Part shown: positions 51,416 through 60,710 of the stretch, piece by piece
Layout of the letters: the number at the start of each line of letters is the position of its first letter
Numbering within the stretch: position 1 is the stretch's first letter
Origin: Legionella geestiana
GTDB lineage: Bacteria; Pseudomonadota; Gammaproteobacteria; Legionellales; Legionellaceae
DNA length: 64,000 nucleotides
Assembly: GCF_004571195.1 (NCBI RefSeq)
Contig: NZ_CP038271.1
Location: 1,749,501-1,813,500, forward strand
Direction: 5' to 3'
Notes under the pieces: generated by a model
The model's input: the letters and a program-made list of their open reading frames with translations, nothing else
Databases searched by the model: none
What the model was told of the DNA's origin: nothing
Position numbers and translations under genes: made by a program

Positions 51416-52203
51416 CAGTTGCCAGCCCTCGCCAGTACGGTATGATGGCTCAGCACATCACGGGCTTTGCTTTCCAGCATGACATGGCTGACAACCCAGG
51501 TCAGTGTAAACAATGTCGTGGCGCAGGCCATGGCAAGAATCAGCGGCCGTTTTGAGCGTTTTTGGAAGTGTGGTGTGGACACGTTTTCTTTTAGAAGCTG
51601 ATGTGGCTTTGGTACCCGATACTGACGAACCAGCTGATAGAGGTCTTCCGTGAGGTTATCAAGGGTCTGGCGGCCATTGGCCTGTAGATGATGTTCGCCC
51701 TCAAATCCGGCAATGAGGCAAAAATAGGCAAGCTCAACCAAATCGAGGTATTGCGCCGGATGTTCGCGAATGGCGCGTACGATATCGAAAAAATGCCGTT
51801 CCGGGCCGTGGCTGTCAGCAGAAACGGGCGTGAACGCCTTGAATTCAGTCACCTGACCGTAGAGACGCAGGTAATTTTTAGCCAGGAGTTCGTCAATGGT
51901 GGCGCACAGCAGATAACGGGCAATGGCTTCGAGTTCCGCCGGGCAGGCAAGGCTCGCGAGCTTGCTGTGGAACGCCAGCAGCTCGTGTTCGATGTTATCA
52001 TGAATCACGGGCAGAGCGGGGAGCGATGGACTGACGCAGAGGCGCTCAAGCATCGAAAGCAAGGGACTTGCCGCCGCCACGAGAGGGTTGTTGACGACCG
52101 GCGTTGCAAACAACCGGGAGCGGTAATACCCCTGAGGAGCCTTATGTGTCGCGGGAACCGCGAGTCGTCCCGCAATAAAGGCCGACTGAAGTTCGGCAGC
52201 CAT
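51415..52203 (-). CDS. icmH: Dot/Icm accessory protein IcmH/DotU
   Basis: A 262-residue protein of the DotU/TssL family with a large cytoplasmic N-terminal domain (IEHELLAFHSKLASLACPAE, YLLCATIDELLAKNYLRLYG, HFFDIVRAIREHPAQYLDLV) and one C-terminal membrane segment (LILAMACATTLFTLTWVVSH). GGAG 8 bases upstream supports the ATG at 52203. It heads a minus-strand operon with icmF and possibly the ankyrin gene. Confidence 0.94.
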   Translation of the reverse strand: MAAELQSAFIAGRLAVPATHKAPQGYYRSRLFATPVVNNPLVAAASPLLSMLERLCVSPSLPALPVIHDNIEHELLAFHSKLASLACPAELEAIARYLLCATIDELLAKNYLRLYGQVTEFKAFTPVSADSHGPERHFFDIVRAIREHPAQYLDLVELAYFCLIAGFEGEHHLQANGRQTLDNLTEDLYQLVRQYRVPKPHQLLKENVSTPHFQKRSKRPLILAMACATTLFTLTWVVSHVMLESKARDVLSHHTVLARAGN

Positions 52204-52332
52204 GGTGTCACTCCGAAAGTGGTGGCGTTGGGTAAGTTCCCTCCCCAAATTTTGGGGTGAATTGATATTACGTTATCTCTCCGTACTTGTCGATGCCGGA
52301 GTATTTCAGCTATTTTTCCATAACTTCTTCAC

Positions 52333-52360
52333 TTGATGGATTTTTTTGCTAGACTATATC
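52333..52360 (+). promoter_or_regulatory. Sigma-70-type promoter candidate
   Basis: TTGATG (52333-52338) and TATATC (52355-52360) are separated by 16 bases, about 35 bases before the start of the small lipoprotein gene. The spacer has a T-run. The gene is strongly expressed in many relatives, which fits a promoter of this quality. Confidence 0.45.
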
Positions 52361-52394
52361 GTGGGTAGAAAAATAATCTAAATGGAGAATGGAT

Positions 52395-52592
52395 ATGAAA
52401 CGAGTTGCGCTTGGTGTGATGGGTGGCGTTTTGGCTATGTTTTTAACAGCCTGCGGTGAAAATGCTCCCAAACAACCTGAAGCACCGACAACCCCGACAG
52501 AACAGACCGCTCCTGCAGCTCCTGCGGAACAGGCACAGCCTGCTGCAGCGCCTGAGTCTCAGGGCAGCACGTCTGGAGAAGCTGCGCAGTAA
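52395..52592 (+). CDS. Small lipoprotein with Pro/Ala/Gln-rich tail
   Basis: A 65-residue protein. The signal peptide MKRVALGVMGGVLAMFLTAC ends in a good lipobox (LTAC). The mature part is low-complexity, rich in Pro, Ala, Glu, Gln and Thr. GGAG 7 bases upstream favours the ATG at 52395 over 52389. It is followed by a strong terminator, so it is probably a single-gene transcript. The function is unknown. Confidence 0.75.
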   Translation: MKRVALGVMGGVLAMFLTACGENAPKQPEAPTTPTEQTAPAAPAEQAQPAAAPESQGSTSGEAAQ

Positions 52593-52619
52593 TCGCGCTT
52601 TCTCAGGACTTAATTACGA

Positions 52620-52649
52620 AAACCCTGTTGCAAGACAGGGTTTTTTTTT
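52620..52649 (+). terminator. Rho-independent terminator
   Basis: An inverted repeat AACCCTGT-TGCAAG-ACAGGGTT is followed by a run of nine T residues, 27 bases after the small lipoprotein gene and just before pncC. It fits a classic intrinsic terminator. Confidence 0.88.
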
Positions 52650-52661
52650 GTTGGGGCAGAT

Positions 52662-53156
52662 ATGAAAACCTTAAGCGATGATGTTCAACGCCTTTCACTG
52701 GCGCTTGGTGCGCGCAAGTGGCAGATGGCGACTGCGGAATCCTGCACCGGCGGAATGCTTGCGGGCTTCCTGACCGCTCTGGCCGGCAGTTCCGCGTGGT
52801 TTGAGCGTGGGTTTGTCACTTACAGCAATGCGGCCAAGGAAGAACTTCTTGGCGTGCCGCATGCGCTTATCACGCAGCATGGAGCGGTGAGCGAGGCGGT
52901 AGCGCTTGCCATGGCCGAGGGGGCGCTTCACCACAGCCACGCGCAGATGGCGGTTTCTGTGACCGGTATCGCAGGACCTGATGGCGGTACGCCGCAAAAA
53001 CCGGTGGGCACGGTCTGGCTGGCGTTTGCCGGCAACGGTATGGCTCCCGAGGCGCGTTGTTATCACTTCACGGGAAACCGTGAAGAGGTGCGCCTGCAGA
53101 CGTGTCAGGCAGCCGTGTCAGGCTGTATCGCGCGGCTTTTGGATATGTCAGCGTGA
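52662..53156 (+). CDS. pncC: Nicotinamide-nucleotide amidase PncC (CinA C-terminal domain)
   Basis: A 164-residue stand-alone CinA C-terminal domain protein, which deamidates NMN in pyridine-nucleotide salvage. Motifs are ATAESCTGGMLAGFLTALAG with the nucleophilic Ser/Thr region, RGFVTYSNAAKEELLGV and AVSVTGIAGPDGGTPQKPVG. It is upstream of recA, the common cinA-recA linkage in gammaproteobacteria, with a gap of 66 bases. Confidence 0.94.
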   Translation: MKTLSDDVQRLSLALGARKWQMATAESCTGGMLAGFLTALAGSSAWFERGFVTYSNAAKEELLGVPHALITQHGAVSEAVALAMAEGALHHSHAQMAVSVTGIAGPDGGTPQKPVGTVWLAFAGNGMAPEARCYHFTGNREEVRLQTCQAAVSGCIARLLDMSA

Positions 53157-53222
53157 AGGTTTGCCACGCTCGATGGTCTGTGTGATAATTTCGCTTTTTG
53201 CGGCTCCAACACAGGTGAACTT

Positions 53223-54266
53223 ATGGAAGACAATAAACAAAAAGCACTCAGTGCAGCTCTCGCGCAGATTGAACGCCAGTTTGGCAAAGGCTCTGTTATC
53301 CGCATGGGTGATCATGCAACCCCCGACATCGAAGCGATTTCCACCGGTTCACTGGGCCTCGACATTGCCCTCGGAATTGGCGGTCTGCCGCGTGGGCGCA
53401 TTGTTGAGATTTATGGCCCTGAGTCTTCCGGTAAAACTACGTTGACCCTTCAGGTCATTGCCGAGTGCCAGAAGATGGGAGGCACTGCCGCGTTTGTAGA
53501 TGCCGAACACGCCCTTGACCCGAGCTATGCCGAGAAACTTGGTGTTAACGTTGCCGAGCTGCTGGTTTCTCAGCCTGATACCGGTGAACAGGCACTGGAA
53601 ATTACCGACATGCTGGTGCGCTCTTCCGCCGTTGATGTCGTGATTGTTGACTCAGTAGCCGCTCTGACGCCAAAGGCTGAAATCGAAGGCGAGATGGGAG
53701 ACACCCACGTTGGCCTGCAGGCACGTCTCATGTCACAGGCGCTGCGAAAACTTACCGCCAACATTAAGCGCTCGAACACACTCGTGATTTTCATCAACCA
53801 GATTCGCATGAAAATCGGCGTGATGTTTGGCAACCCTGAAACCACCACTGGCGGTAACGCGCTGAAGTTTTACGCCTCCGTGCGCCTTGATATTCGTCGT
53901 GTGGGCGCCATCAAGAAGGGCGATGAAGTCATGGGCAGTGAAACGCGCGTTAAAGTGGTTAAAAACAAGGTTGCGCCGCCGTTTCGTACCACGGATTTTG
54001 ATATCCTCTATAACGAAGGGATTTCACGCGAGAGCGAAATTATCAACCTTGGCGCGCAACTGGGGCTTATTGAAAAGTCCGGCGCCTGGTACAGCTACCG
54101 TCAGGAAAAGATTGGTCAGGGTAAGGACAATGTCCGGCAGTATCTGAAGGATAACCCGGCCATTGCCGCTGAACTTGAGCAGCAGATACGTGCGCAGCTC
54201 TTGAATAAGGCAGTTCCTTTCAAGGCACCGGCTGAAGATCTTTCCGATATGGCGCTGGATGTCTGA
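53223..54266 (+). CDS. recA: Recombinase RecA
   Basis: A 347-residue RecA with the Walker [10 protein letters not shown], the start [20 protein letters not shown], the Walker B region [12 protein letters not shown] and the [20 protein letters not shown] segment. The length is normal. It overlaps recX by 8 bases. I see no CTGT-N8-ACAG LexA box in the upstream gap, which fits the report that Legionella lacks LexA. Confidence 0.98.
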   Translation: MEDNKQKALSAALAQIERQFGKGSVIRMGDHATPDIEAISTGSLGLDIALGIGGLPRGRIVEIYGPESSGKTTLTLQVIAECQKMGGTAAFVDAEHALDPSYAEKLGVNVAELLVSQPDTGEQALEITDMLVRSSAVDVVIVDSVAALTPKAEIEGEMGDTHVGLQARLMSQALRKLTANIKRSNTLVIFINQIRMKIGVMFGNPETTTGGNALKFYASVRLDIRRVGAIKKGDEVMGSETRVKVVKNKVAPPFRTTDFDILYNEGISRESEIINLGAQLGLIEKSGAWYSYRQEKIGQGKDNVRQYLKDNPAIAAELEQQIRAQLLNKAVPFKAPAEDLSDMALDV

Positions 54267-54696
54267 CGATGCTTATTCCTGCGCGCTCAGGTGGCTCGTT
54301 CGGCGCGAGTATGGTGCCGAGGAGCTGCTGAAACGCCTTGAAGCAAAGGGGTTTGGGGCTCGCGCGGCGCGTGAAGCCCTTGACGCGCTGCAGGAACAGG
54401 GGTATCAGAGTGACGTGCGCTTTTGTGAAATGCTCTGCCGTACCCGCATTCGTCAGGGCTATGGGCCACGGCGTATAGCCGGTGAGCTGCGTATGCTGGG
54501 CGTCTCACCGACCCTTATCAGTGCTGCTCTTAACGATGCAGAAACGGATTGGGAGGCACTGGCGCGTGCGGTATGGGAGAAGAAGTTCAGCGCGGAGGAA
54601 GCCGGTGATTCACCTGATTCCCGCGCCCGGCAACAACGGTTTTTGCTGTATCGGGGCTTTGAGGCAGACATGGTGAGTCGGTTGTTGAAAACCTGA
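54259..54696 (+). CDS. recX: RecA regulator RecX
   Basis: A 145-residue protein that modulates RecA filaments. The start [20 protein letters not shown] and the middle [20 protein letters not shown] and [15 protein letters not shown] match RecX. It starts inside the last codons of recA (ATG at 54259), so translation is coupled. A hairpin terminator follows. Confidence 0.94.
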   Translation: MSDDAYSCALRWLVRREYGAEELLKRLEAKGFGARAAREALDALQEQGYQSDVRFCEMLCRTRIRQGYGPRRIAGELRMLGVSPTLISAALNDAETDWEALARAVWEKKFSAEEAGDSPDSRARQQRFLLYRGFEADMVSRLLKT

Positions 54697-54710
54697 AACA
54701 ACCCGCTCGA

Positions 54711-54737
54711 GCCGCTTTTGCGTGAAGCGGTTTTATT
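54711..54737 (+). terminator. Probable terminator after recX
   Basis: A hairpin with arms GCCGCTT and AAGCGGT (loop TTGCGTG) is followed by TTTTATTAAT, 15 bases after the recX stop codon. The T-tract is short, so termination may be partial before alaS, which begins 67 bases later. Confidence 0.65.
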
Positions 54738-54803
54738 AATCGGTTTAAAGAGGCTGTCGGCATATCCTGTGACGACAGCATCTCAACATCAGCAGTAATT
54801 ATT

Positions 54804-57392
54804 ATGAACAGTGCAGACATCCGTAAAGCGTTTATCGACTATTTCGCCCGTGAGGGACATACCCCGGTAGCTTCAAGTCCGCTGATTCCGGCGAATGACC
54901 CGACGCTGCTTTTTACCAACGCCGGCATGGTGCAGTTTAAAGAAACCTTCCTTGGTACGGAAGCGCGCTCCTATACCCGTGCCGTTACCGCACAGCGTTG
55001 CGTACGGGCGGGCGGGAAGCATAACGATCTTGAAAACGTGGGCTTTACCGCGCGCCATCATACGTTTTTTGAAATGCTCGGTAATTTCAGCTTTGGTGAT
55101 TATTTCAAGCGCGATGCCATCCGGCTTGCCTGGGAATTTTTAACGAACGTTCTGCATCTGCCGCCGGAGCGCCTGTGGGTTACGGTGTATAAGGACGATG
55201 AGGAAACGGCGAAAATCTGGCTTGAGGAAATGGGCGTTTCACGTGAGCGTTTTTCCCGTTGTGGCGAGAAGGATAATTTCTGGTCGATGGGCGATACCGG
55301 TCCCTGTGGTCCGTGTACCGAGATTTTCTACGATCACGGCCCTGACATTCCTGGCGGCCCCCCGGGAAGCCCGGATGAAGATGGCGACAGGTACATCGAA
55401 ATCTGGAACCTTGTCTTTATGCAGTACAACCGTGACAGCACGGGTAAACTGCATCCGCTGCCCAAACCTTCGGTGGATACCGGCATGGGGCTTGAGCGGA
55501 TTGCGGCCGTGGTGCAGGGCGTTCATAACAACTACGACATTGACAGCTTTCAGGTACTGATTCGCGCGATTGCGGCTCTCGGTAAAGACCTTAACCTCAA
55601 TCACCCTTCACTGAAAGTGGTGGCCGATCACCTGCGTGCCTGTGCGTTTCTCATCACCGATGGCGTAGTACCCGGTAATGAGGGGCGAGGGTATGTGCTG
55701 CGGCGAATTGCGCGCCGTGCCCTGCGACACGGTAACAAACTGGGTTTGCCCTCGCCATTTTTCCATCGGCTGGTGATGCCGCTTGTTGAGGTGATGGGCT
55801 CGGCCTATCCCGAGCTTGCCGATGCCAGACTTCGTATCGAGCAGGTCTTGCTGCATGAAGAAAACCAGTTTGCCAAAACGCTGGAGTTTGGGCTCCAGGT
55901 ACTAAAAGACGCCATCGCGCAGTTAACCGGCAAGATTTTGCCGGGAGACGTGGCTTTTAAACTCTACGATACTTACGGCTTTCCGCTCGACTTAACCGCC
56001 GATATTCTTCGGGAGCAGGGGCTTTCAGTTGATACAGAAGGCTTTAACCGCTGCATGGAGCAACAGCGTGCGCAGTCTCAGGCAGCAAGCCAGTTTGCCG
56101 CTGATTTTACGCGCCAGGGCGAGTGGCATGAGTCCAGCCTTTTTCGGGGGTATACCGATACGGTGTCTCAGGCAAAAGTGCTTGCCATTCAAGTGAACGG
56201 AGAGCGCGTGGCCTGTGTCGGCGCGGGTGTTCCAGCGCAGATAGTGCTCAATGAAACCCCTTTTTACGCGGAAAGTGGCGGCCAGGTGGGCGATACGGGT
56301 GAGATTGTGCATCAGGGTGCTGTGTTTCGGGTTGAGGATACGCGGCGCATAAAAGACGCTATTGTGCACAGCGGCGTTTTGCTCTCAGGCGCGCTGTCGG
56401 TCGATGATACCGTGGAAGCCCGCGTTGATGAAGCGCGGCGCGATGCCATTCGCCTCAACCACTCTGCCACCCATCTGCTGCACGCCGCACTCAAAAAGAT
56501 TCTCGGGGGGCACGTAGAACAGCGCGGCTCGCTGGTGGACGCCGCGCGCGCGCGTTTTGATTTTCTGCATTTTGAGGCACTTTCCCCCGAAACGCTTAAG
56601 GCTGTAGAAGCGCTTGTTAATGCGCAGATTCGCGCCAATTATCCGGTGATTACGGCAGAAATGTCGATTGAAGATGCGCGCGCCAAAGGCGCTGTAGCGC
56701 TTTTTGGTGAAAAATACGGCGAGAGCGTGCGCGTGCTGTCCATGGGCGATTTTTCCATGGAGCTTTGCGGCGGCACGCATGCGCGCCGCACCGGCGATAT
56801 AGGGTTGTTTAAAATCGTTGCTGAATACGGGGTTGCCAGTGGTGTTCGCCGTATAGAAATGCTGACAGGCGCTGATGCACTGGCTTATGTCAACGCGCAG
56901 CAGGAGACGCTTGAGCACGTGGCCGCTACCCTGCGTACTACCCCCGCGCAGCTTACTGAAAAGTTGTCACAGTTTATGCATGAAACAAAGCAGTTGGAGA
57001 AGGAATGCCAGCGCCTGCAGGGGGAACTGCTCGCACGCTCGGGGGATGATATGCTGGCTCGAGTGCGCCGGGTGGGGGATGTGAACCTGCTTGTTGAACG
57101 CCTGGAAAGCGGGGATGGACAATCCCTGCGCACCACGCTCGACAGGCTGCGGGAGCGGCTTGAGCAGGCGGTAATCGTGCTCTTTTACACCGAAGGCGAC
57201 AGTATGCAGGTTGTTGCCAGTGTAAGTAAATCACTGGCCGGCAAGGTTCCCTCCGCCGCTACATTGGTGCGCCACCTGTGTGGCAAGGGGGGAGGCCGGG
57301 AAGACATGGCGCAGGGTGGCGGGCGCGTTCCGGACGACTTGAACGGTCGTCTTGACGCAATCGATGCAATGATTGCCGGGGGCGCGGAATAA
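54804..57392 (+). CDS. alaS: Alanyl-tRNA synthetase
   Basis: An 862-residue class II synthetase. The N-terminal catalytic domain has FIDYFAREGHTPVASSPLIP and AGMVQFKETFLG. The editing domain has the zinc-binding HSATHLLHAAL and CGGTHARRTGD. The C-terminal domain has a Gly-rich GKGGGREDMAQGGG. Normal length and all motifs present. Placement behind recA-recX is standard. Confidence 0.98.
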   Translation: MNSADIRKAFIDYFAREGHTPVASSPLIPANDPTLLFTNAGMVQFKETFLGTEARSYTRAVTAQRCVRAGGKHNDLENVGFTARHHTFFEMLGNFSFGDYFKRDAIRLAWEFLTNVLHLPPERLWVTVYKDDEETAKIWLEEMGVSRERFSRCGEKDNFWSMGDTGPCGPCTEIFYDHGPDIPGGPPGSPDEDGDRYIEIWNLVFMQYNRDSTGKLHPLPKPSVDTGMGLERIAAVVQGVHNNYDIDSFQVLIRAIAALGKDLNLNHPSLKVVADHLRACAFLITDGVVPGNEGRGYVLRRIARRALRHGNKLGLPSPFFHRLVMPLVEVMGSAYPELADARLRIEQVLLHEENQFAKTLEFGLQVLKDAIAQLTGKILPGDVAFKLYDTYGFPLDLTADILREQGLSVDTEGFNRCMEQQRAQSQAASQFAADFTRQGEWHESSLFRGYTDTVSQAKVLAIQVNGERVACVGAGVPAQIVLNETPFYAESGGQVGDTGEIVHQGAVFRVEDTRRIKDAIVHSGVLLSGALSVDDTVEARVDEARRDAIRLNHSATHLLHAALKKILGGHVEQRGSLVDAARARFDFLHFEALSPETLKAVEALVNAQIRANYPVITAEMSIEDARAKGAVALFGEKYGESVRVLSMGDFSMELCGGTHARRTGDIGLFKIVAEYGVASGVRRIEMLTGADALAYVNAQQETLEHVAATLRTTPAQLTEKLSQFMHETKQLEKECQRLQGELLARSGDDMLARVRRVGDVNLLVERLESGDGQSLRTTLDRLRERLEQAVIVLFYTEGDSMQVVASVSKSLAGKVPSAATLVRHLCGKGGGREDMAQGGGRVPDDLNGRLDAIDAMIAGGAE

Positions 57393-57414
57393 CACTTCAA
57401 TCTGGGGCGCTGAC

Positions 57415-58749
57415 ATGGCATTGTTCGTGCAAAAATTTGGGGGTACGTCACTGGCAACATTGACGCACATCAACCACGCCGCAGATATTGTGGCAAAGGC
57501 GAGACAGGCCGGGCACGATGTCGTTGTCATTGTCTCGGCGATGAGCGGCGAAACCGACCGCCTGATAGCCCTTGCCAACCAGATAAGCGAGTCGCCGTCC
57601 GAGCGTGAGTATGCCGCACTCGTCTCAACGGGTGAGCTGGTGTCGATGGCACTGATGGCGCTTGCGCTCCAAAATCGCGGCATCGATGCGCGCTCTTACT
57701 CTGGTGCGCAGGCGCGTATTCAGACCTGCAGCCAGTTTCGCAAGGCGCGCATTCGTGCGATCGATACCCAGCCCATTCAGGAGGATTTGCGTGCCGGGCG
57801 CGTGGTCGTCATTGCCGGTTTTCAGGGCGTGGATAAAAACGGTAACGTGACAACACTCGGTCGCGGCGGCTCCGATACCACAGCCGTTGCGATTGCCGCG
57901 GCATTAAAAGCCGATGAATGCCAGATTTACACGGATGTGGATGGGGTGTACACCACTGACCCGTCAGTTGTTCCCGAAGCCCGCCGGCTTGAGCGCATCA
58001 CCTTTGAAGAAATGCTTGAACTCGCAAGCCTTGGCGCCAAGGTGCTGCAGATTCGCGCGGTTGAATTTGCCGGCAAATATAACGTTCCCCTGCGGGTGTT
58101 GTCGTCCTCGCAGGAGGGGCCGGGTACGCTCATTACCTATGAAGAGCATGCGAGCATGGAATCGCCGCTCGTGCGTGGCATTGCCTACAGTCGCAGCGAG
58201 GGCAAAATCGCTCTGCGCGGTATTCCCGATGCGCCAGGTGTTGCCTCCACCATTATGAAAGCCATCAGTGCTATTGGCGTTAATGCCGACATGATTGTGC
58301 AGCAGATTACCCCGGAAAACACCACTGACTTTACCTTTACCGTCCACATTGACGAGTACGAACTGGTGCTGAAGCACCTTAGACATACGGCAAAAGCCCT
58401 GAAGGCAGACTCCTTGAGTGGCGAGAAGGGCATTGCCAAGCTCTCTATTGTGGGCGCGGGTCTTAAGAGCCATCCTGAAGTCGCGACACGGATGTTTGAC
58501 ACGCTTGCGGCAGAAGGCATTAACATCCAGCGCATCGCAACCTCTGAGATTCGGATTTCCGTGATGATTGATGCCGCACTGCTTGAGAAAGGCGTATACG
58601 CGCTGCATAAAGCCTTTTGCCTTGAGGGAGAAGCGCTCGATGAAACACCGGCGACACGCAGCCCGCGGGTTACGCGTGTGGTAGAGGCCGCCGTAAAAGA
58701 AGTTTCCACTGAGCCCTGCCTGACTCTGGGAATAGAGCCAGGTATTTAG
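57415..58749 (+). CDS. lysC: Aspartate kinase (lysine-sensitive type)
   Basis: A 444-residue aspartokinase, the first step toward lysine, threonine and methionine. It starts MALFVQKFGGTSLATLTHIN with the kinase KFGGTS motif, includes TLGRGGSDTTAVAIAAAL and the C-terminal regulatory ACT pair (KIALRGIPDAPGVASTIMKA, AKLSIVGAGLKSHPEVATR). ATG at 57415 is preferred over the longer in-frame start at 57373. In other Legionella csrA follows; here it does not. Confidence 0.95.
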   Translation: MALFVQKFGGTSLATLTHINHAADIVAKARQAGHDVVVIVSAMSGETDRLIALANQISESPSEREYAALVSTGELVSMALMALALQNRGIDARSYSGAQARIQTCSQFRKARIRAIDTQPIQEDLRAGRVVVIAGFQGVDKNGNVTTLGRGGSDTTAVAIAAALKADECQIYTDVDGVYTTDPSVVPEARRLERITFEEMLELASLGAKVLQIRAVEFAGKYNVPLRVLSSSQEGPGTLITYEEHASMESPLVRGIAYSRSEGKIALRGIPDAPGVASTIMKAISAIGVNADMIVQQITPENTTDFTFTVHIDEYELVLKHLRHTAKALKADSLSGEKGIAKLSIVGAGLKSHPEVATRMFDTLAAEGINIQRIATSEIRISVMIDAALLEKGVYALHKAFCLEGEALDETPATRSPRVTRVVEAAVKEVSTEPCLTLGIEPGI

Positions 58750-58761
58750 AGGCGGTCTTCT

Positions 58762-58810
58762 GGGGATTTGGCTGCTGTACATTGAGGGTGATGTGCAGCG
58801 GAAAATCCCC
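58762..58810 (+). other. Imperfect stem-loop downstream of lysC
   Basis: A long imperfect inverted repeat (GGGGATTTGGCTGCTGTACA with TGTGCAGCGGAAAATCCCC) starts 13 bases after the lysC stop codon. No T-run follows at once, so it may be an RNA processing or partial termination structure. Further CCCCTGGGG and CCCCATGGGG palindromes lie in the next 70 bases. Confidence 0.5.
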
Positions 58811-58912
58811 TGGGGATGCGGCTCCGGCTTTCGGGTCTCGCAAGACACAGACGAATGTCAGCCCCCATGGGGATGAAAAAATCCCTGCTGAATAACGAGC
58901 GTGAACAACTCC

Positions 58913-58941
58913 TTGCAAATGAGAATAATTATCAATACTAT
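58913..58941 (+). promoter_or_regulatory. Promoter with Fur box for lbtABC
   Basis: TTGCAA (58913-58918) and TACTAT (58936-58941) are 17 bases apart, a standard sigma-70 arrangement. Between them lies TGAGAATAATTATCA (58920-58934), which differs at one position from the 7-1-7 Fur consensus TGATAATNATTATCA. Iron-loaded Fur binding here would block the promoter, so the siderophore operon should be iron-repressed. Confidence 0.7.
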
Positions 58942-58964
58942 TTAAAAAACATCTCAGACGGTTT

Positions 58965-60710
58965 ATGAAAGACATCATGATTCCCGCGCTTACTCCATCG
59001 GCTTCACTGTCAGAAACGTTACGGTTTTTTCTCTTTGAAACGGGGCTTTCGGTATCTGGAGCACGCATGCAGAGTGCGTTAATGCAGGCTGAAAAACGTT
59101 GTGTCAAGCGCCTTCAGGCCGCGGTTTTGCGCGAGGGGCTTGCAAATGCGCCGTTTCCGGTATCCGGCATGCCCCGGTTTCTGCAGCATCTCCAGAACAA
59201 TCTTCAGGAAAACGGGCTTAAGGAAGCCCTTCGCTGGGAGAAAGTGTGCCGTGAACTGGAGCAATCCATCGCCAACGATGCCCTGGCTTCAGTGTATCGT
59301 GCGCACTGGCAGGAGTGCCTTTTGCGGGAAGCCTCGGGGTATTTAAGCTTTTGGCTCTGGGTACAGGAAGCGTTATCCGGCAGTGAACGCCTGGCTTTTC
59401 TCGAGCAGTGGGGATGTATCGGACACCCGACACATCCAAATTTTCGGGTGAAATCCGGTTTTTCTTTTTCTGAAACGTTGAGTTACTCGCCTGAATTTGA
59501 AGCGCGAGTCCCGCTCTACTGGTGCGCATTGGCGCGCCATTCTGTGAAAAGTGCGGCAGAAGACCGGCGCTTAGACACGCTTTTGCGCCAGCATTTTCCG
59601 CTCGAATATCAAGCCTTTTGCGAACGCCTGAGTGCGCGACACAAAAATCCCGAAGACTACCAGGCGTTGGTGGTGCATCCCTGGCAGTGGCGCAATCGCC
59701 TGCGCCGCGCATGCGCGCCTTTAATTCTTAAAGGAGATGCCATCGCTTTTCCCGAGCATCAGTGGGCGCGCCCCAGTATGTCGTTTCGCACGATGATGCC
59801 GGAGTCAGGAGGGCCGCATTTGAAGCTCTCAGTCGGGGTGCATACCACGTCCGCCACGCGTACCGTGTCGGTGGCCTCCGTACGCAACGGCCCGGAAGTT
59901 TCACGCTGGATAAATGGCCTGCTCGCGCAGTATGGTCATTTTGAGGGAAGTCTCTATCTCGCGGCCGAACGTGGCGGCATGCATCTTGACAGCCCGGATG
60001 TGGACGCTGCTTTAAACAGGCACTGCGCCATGATTGTGCGGGAGAATCCCGCGACCTGCGTGCCAGAGACGGCGGTACTCGTTCCGCTTGCGGCATTGTT
60101 TGCCATGTCCCCCGTGAGTCAGAAGCCACTGCTCCTTGAAGTGTATACCGCGAGCGGCATGCACCTCACAGAATTTTTTGCCGAATGGTGCCGCTGTGTG
60201 CTGCGTGGTCAGTTAACGCTTCTTTTGCGCCACGGCCTGGCATTTGAAGCGCATCAGCAGAATGTGCTCGTGGCTATTGCGCAGAGTCGTATTCTGGCAC
60301 TTGTGCTGCGCGATCTTGGCGGCATTGGCATTGGCGATGCGGCATTTTTTGACAATCAGGACTATCCGCGTCTGCACGCGGATGTCACCATCGGCAACCG
60401 CACGCTGGAAGCGCTATGCGCAACATTTACCCATGGCAACCTCTTAAGCCATCTGGCAACCTGCATTGAAGCCTTCTCTGCACACAGCGATATGACGCAG
60501 GAAGCACTCTGGGGCATCGTGCGCGACTGTCTGGAAAAAGAACTGGCAGCATTGGCTGCAGTTGTTCCCGAGGCGCGTCTTCAGGAAGCGCGCCTGCGGC
60601 TTTTACGCCATCCCTGGAAGCAGAAGTGCCTGCTTTCCATGCGTCTTCTCCATGAGTCGGGCATGAACCAGTATACTTCCGTTAAAAATCCGCTGGTGAA
60701 ACCTGCATGA
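58965..60710 (+). CDS. lbtA: Legiobactin-type siderophore synthetase (IucA/IucC family)
   Basis: A 581-residue NIS synthetase of the IucA/IucC family, which condenses citrate or similar carboxylic acids with amines in siderophore biosynthesis. Characteristic segments are GHPTHPNFRVKSGFSFSET (the G-H-P-x-H-P nucleotide region), VVHPWQWRNRL, LKLSVGVHTTSATRTVS and EAHQQNVLVA with RDLGGIGIG. It is the first gene of an lbtABC-like operon behind a Fur box. The exact product (legiobactin or a related compound) is inferred from operon content. Confidence 0.85.
   Translation: MKDIMIPALTPSASLSETLRFFLFETGLSVSGARMQSALMQAEKRCVKRLQAAVLREGLANAPFPVSGMPRFLQHLQNNLQENGLKEALRWEKVCRELEQSIANDALASVYRAHWQECLLREASGYLSFWLWVQEALSGSERLAFLEQWGCIGHPTHPNFRVKSGFSFSETLSYSPEFEARVPLYWCALARHSVKSAAEDRRLDTLLRQHFPLEYQAFCERLSARHKNPEDYQALVVHPWQWRNRLRRACAPLILKGDAIAFPEHQWARPSMSFRTMMPESGGPHLKLSVGVHTTSATRTVSVASVRNGPEVSRWINGLLAQYGHFEGSLYLAAERGGMHLDSPDVDAALNRHCAMIVRENPATCVPETAVLVPLAALFAMSPVSQKPLLLEVYTASGMHLTEFFAEWCRCVLRGQLTLLLRHGLAFEAHQQNVLVAIAQSRILALVLRDLGGIGIGDAAFFDNQDYPRLHADVTIGNRTLEALCATFTHGNLLSHLATCIEAFSAHSDMTQEALWGIVRDCLEKELAALAAVVPEARLQEARLRLLRHPWKQKCLLSMRLLHESGMNQYTSVKNPLVKPA

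Noticed and set aside
53157..53222. LexA/SOS box upstream of recA
   Set aside because: No CTGT-N8-ACAG pattern exists in the gap; isolated CTGT and ACAG fragments are not at the right distance.
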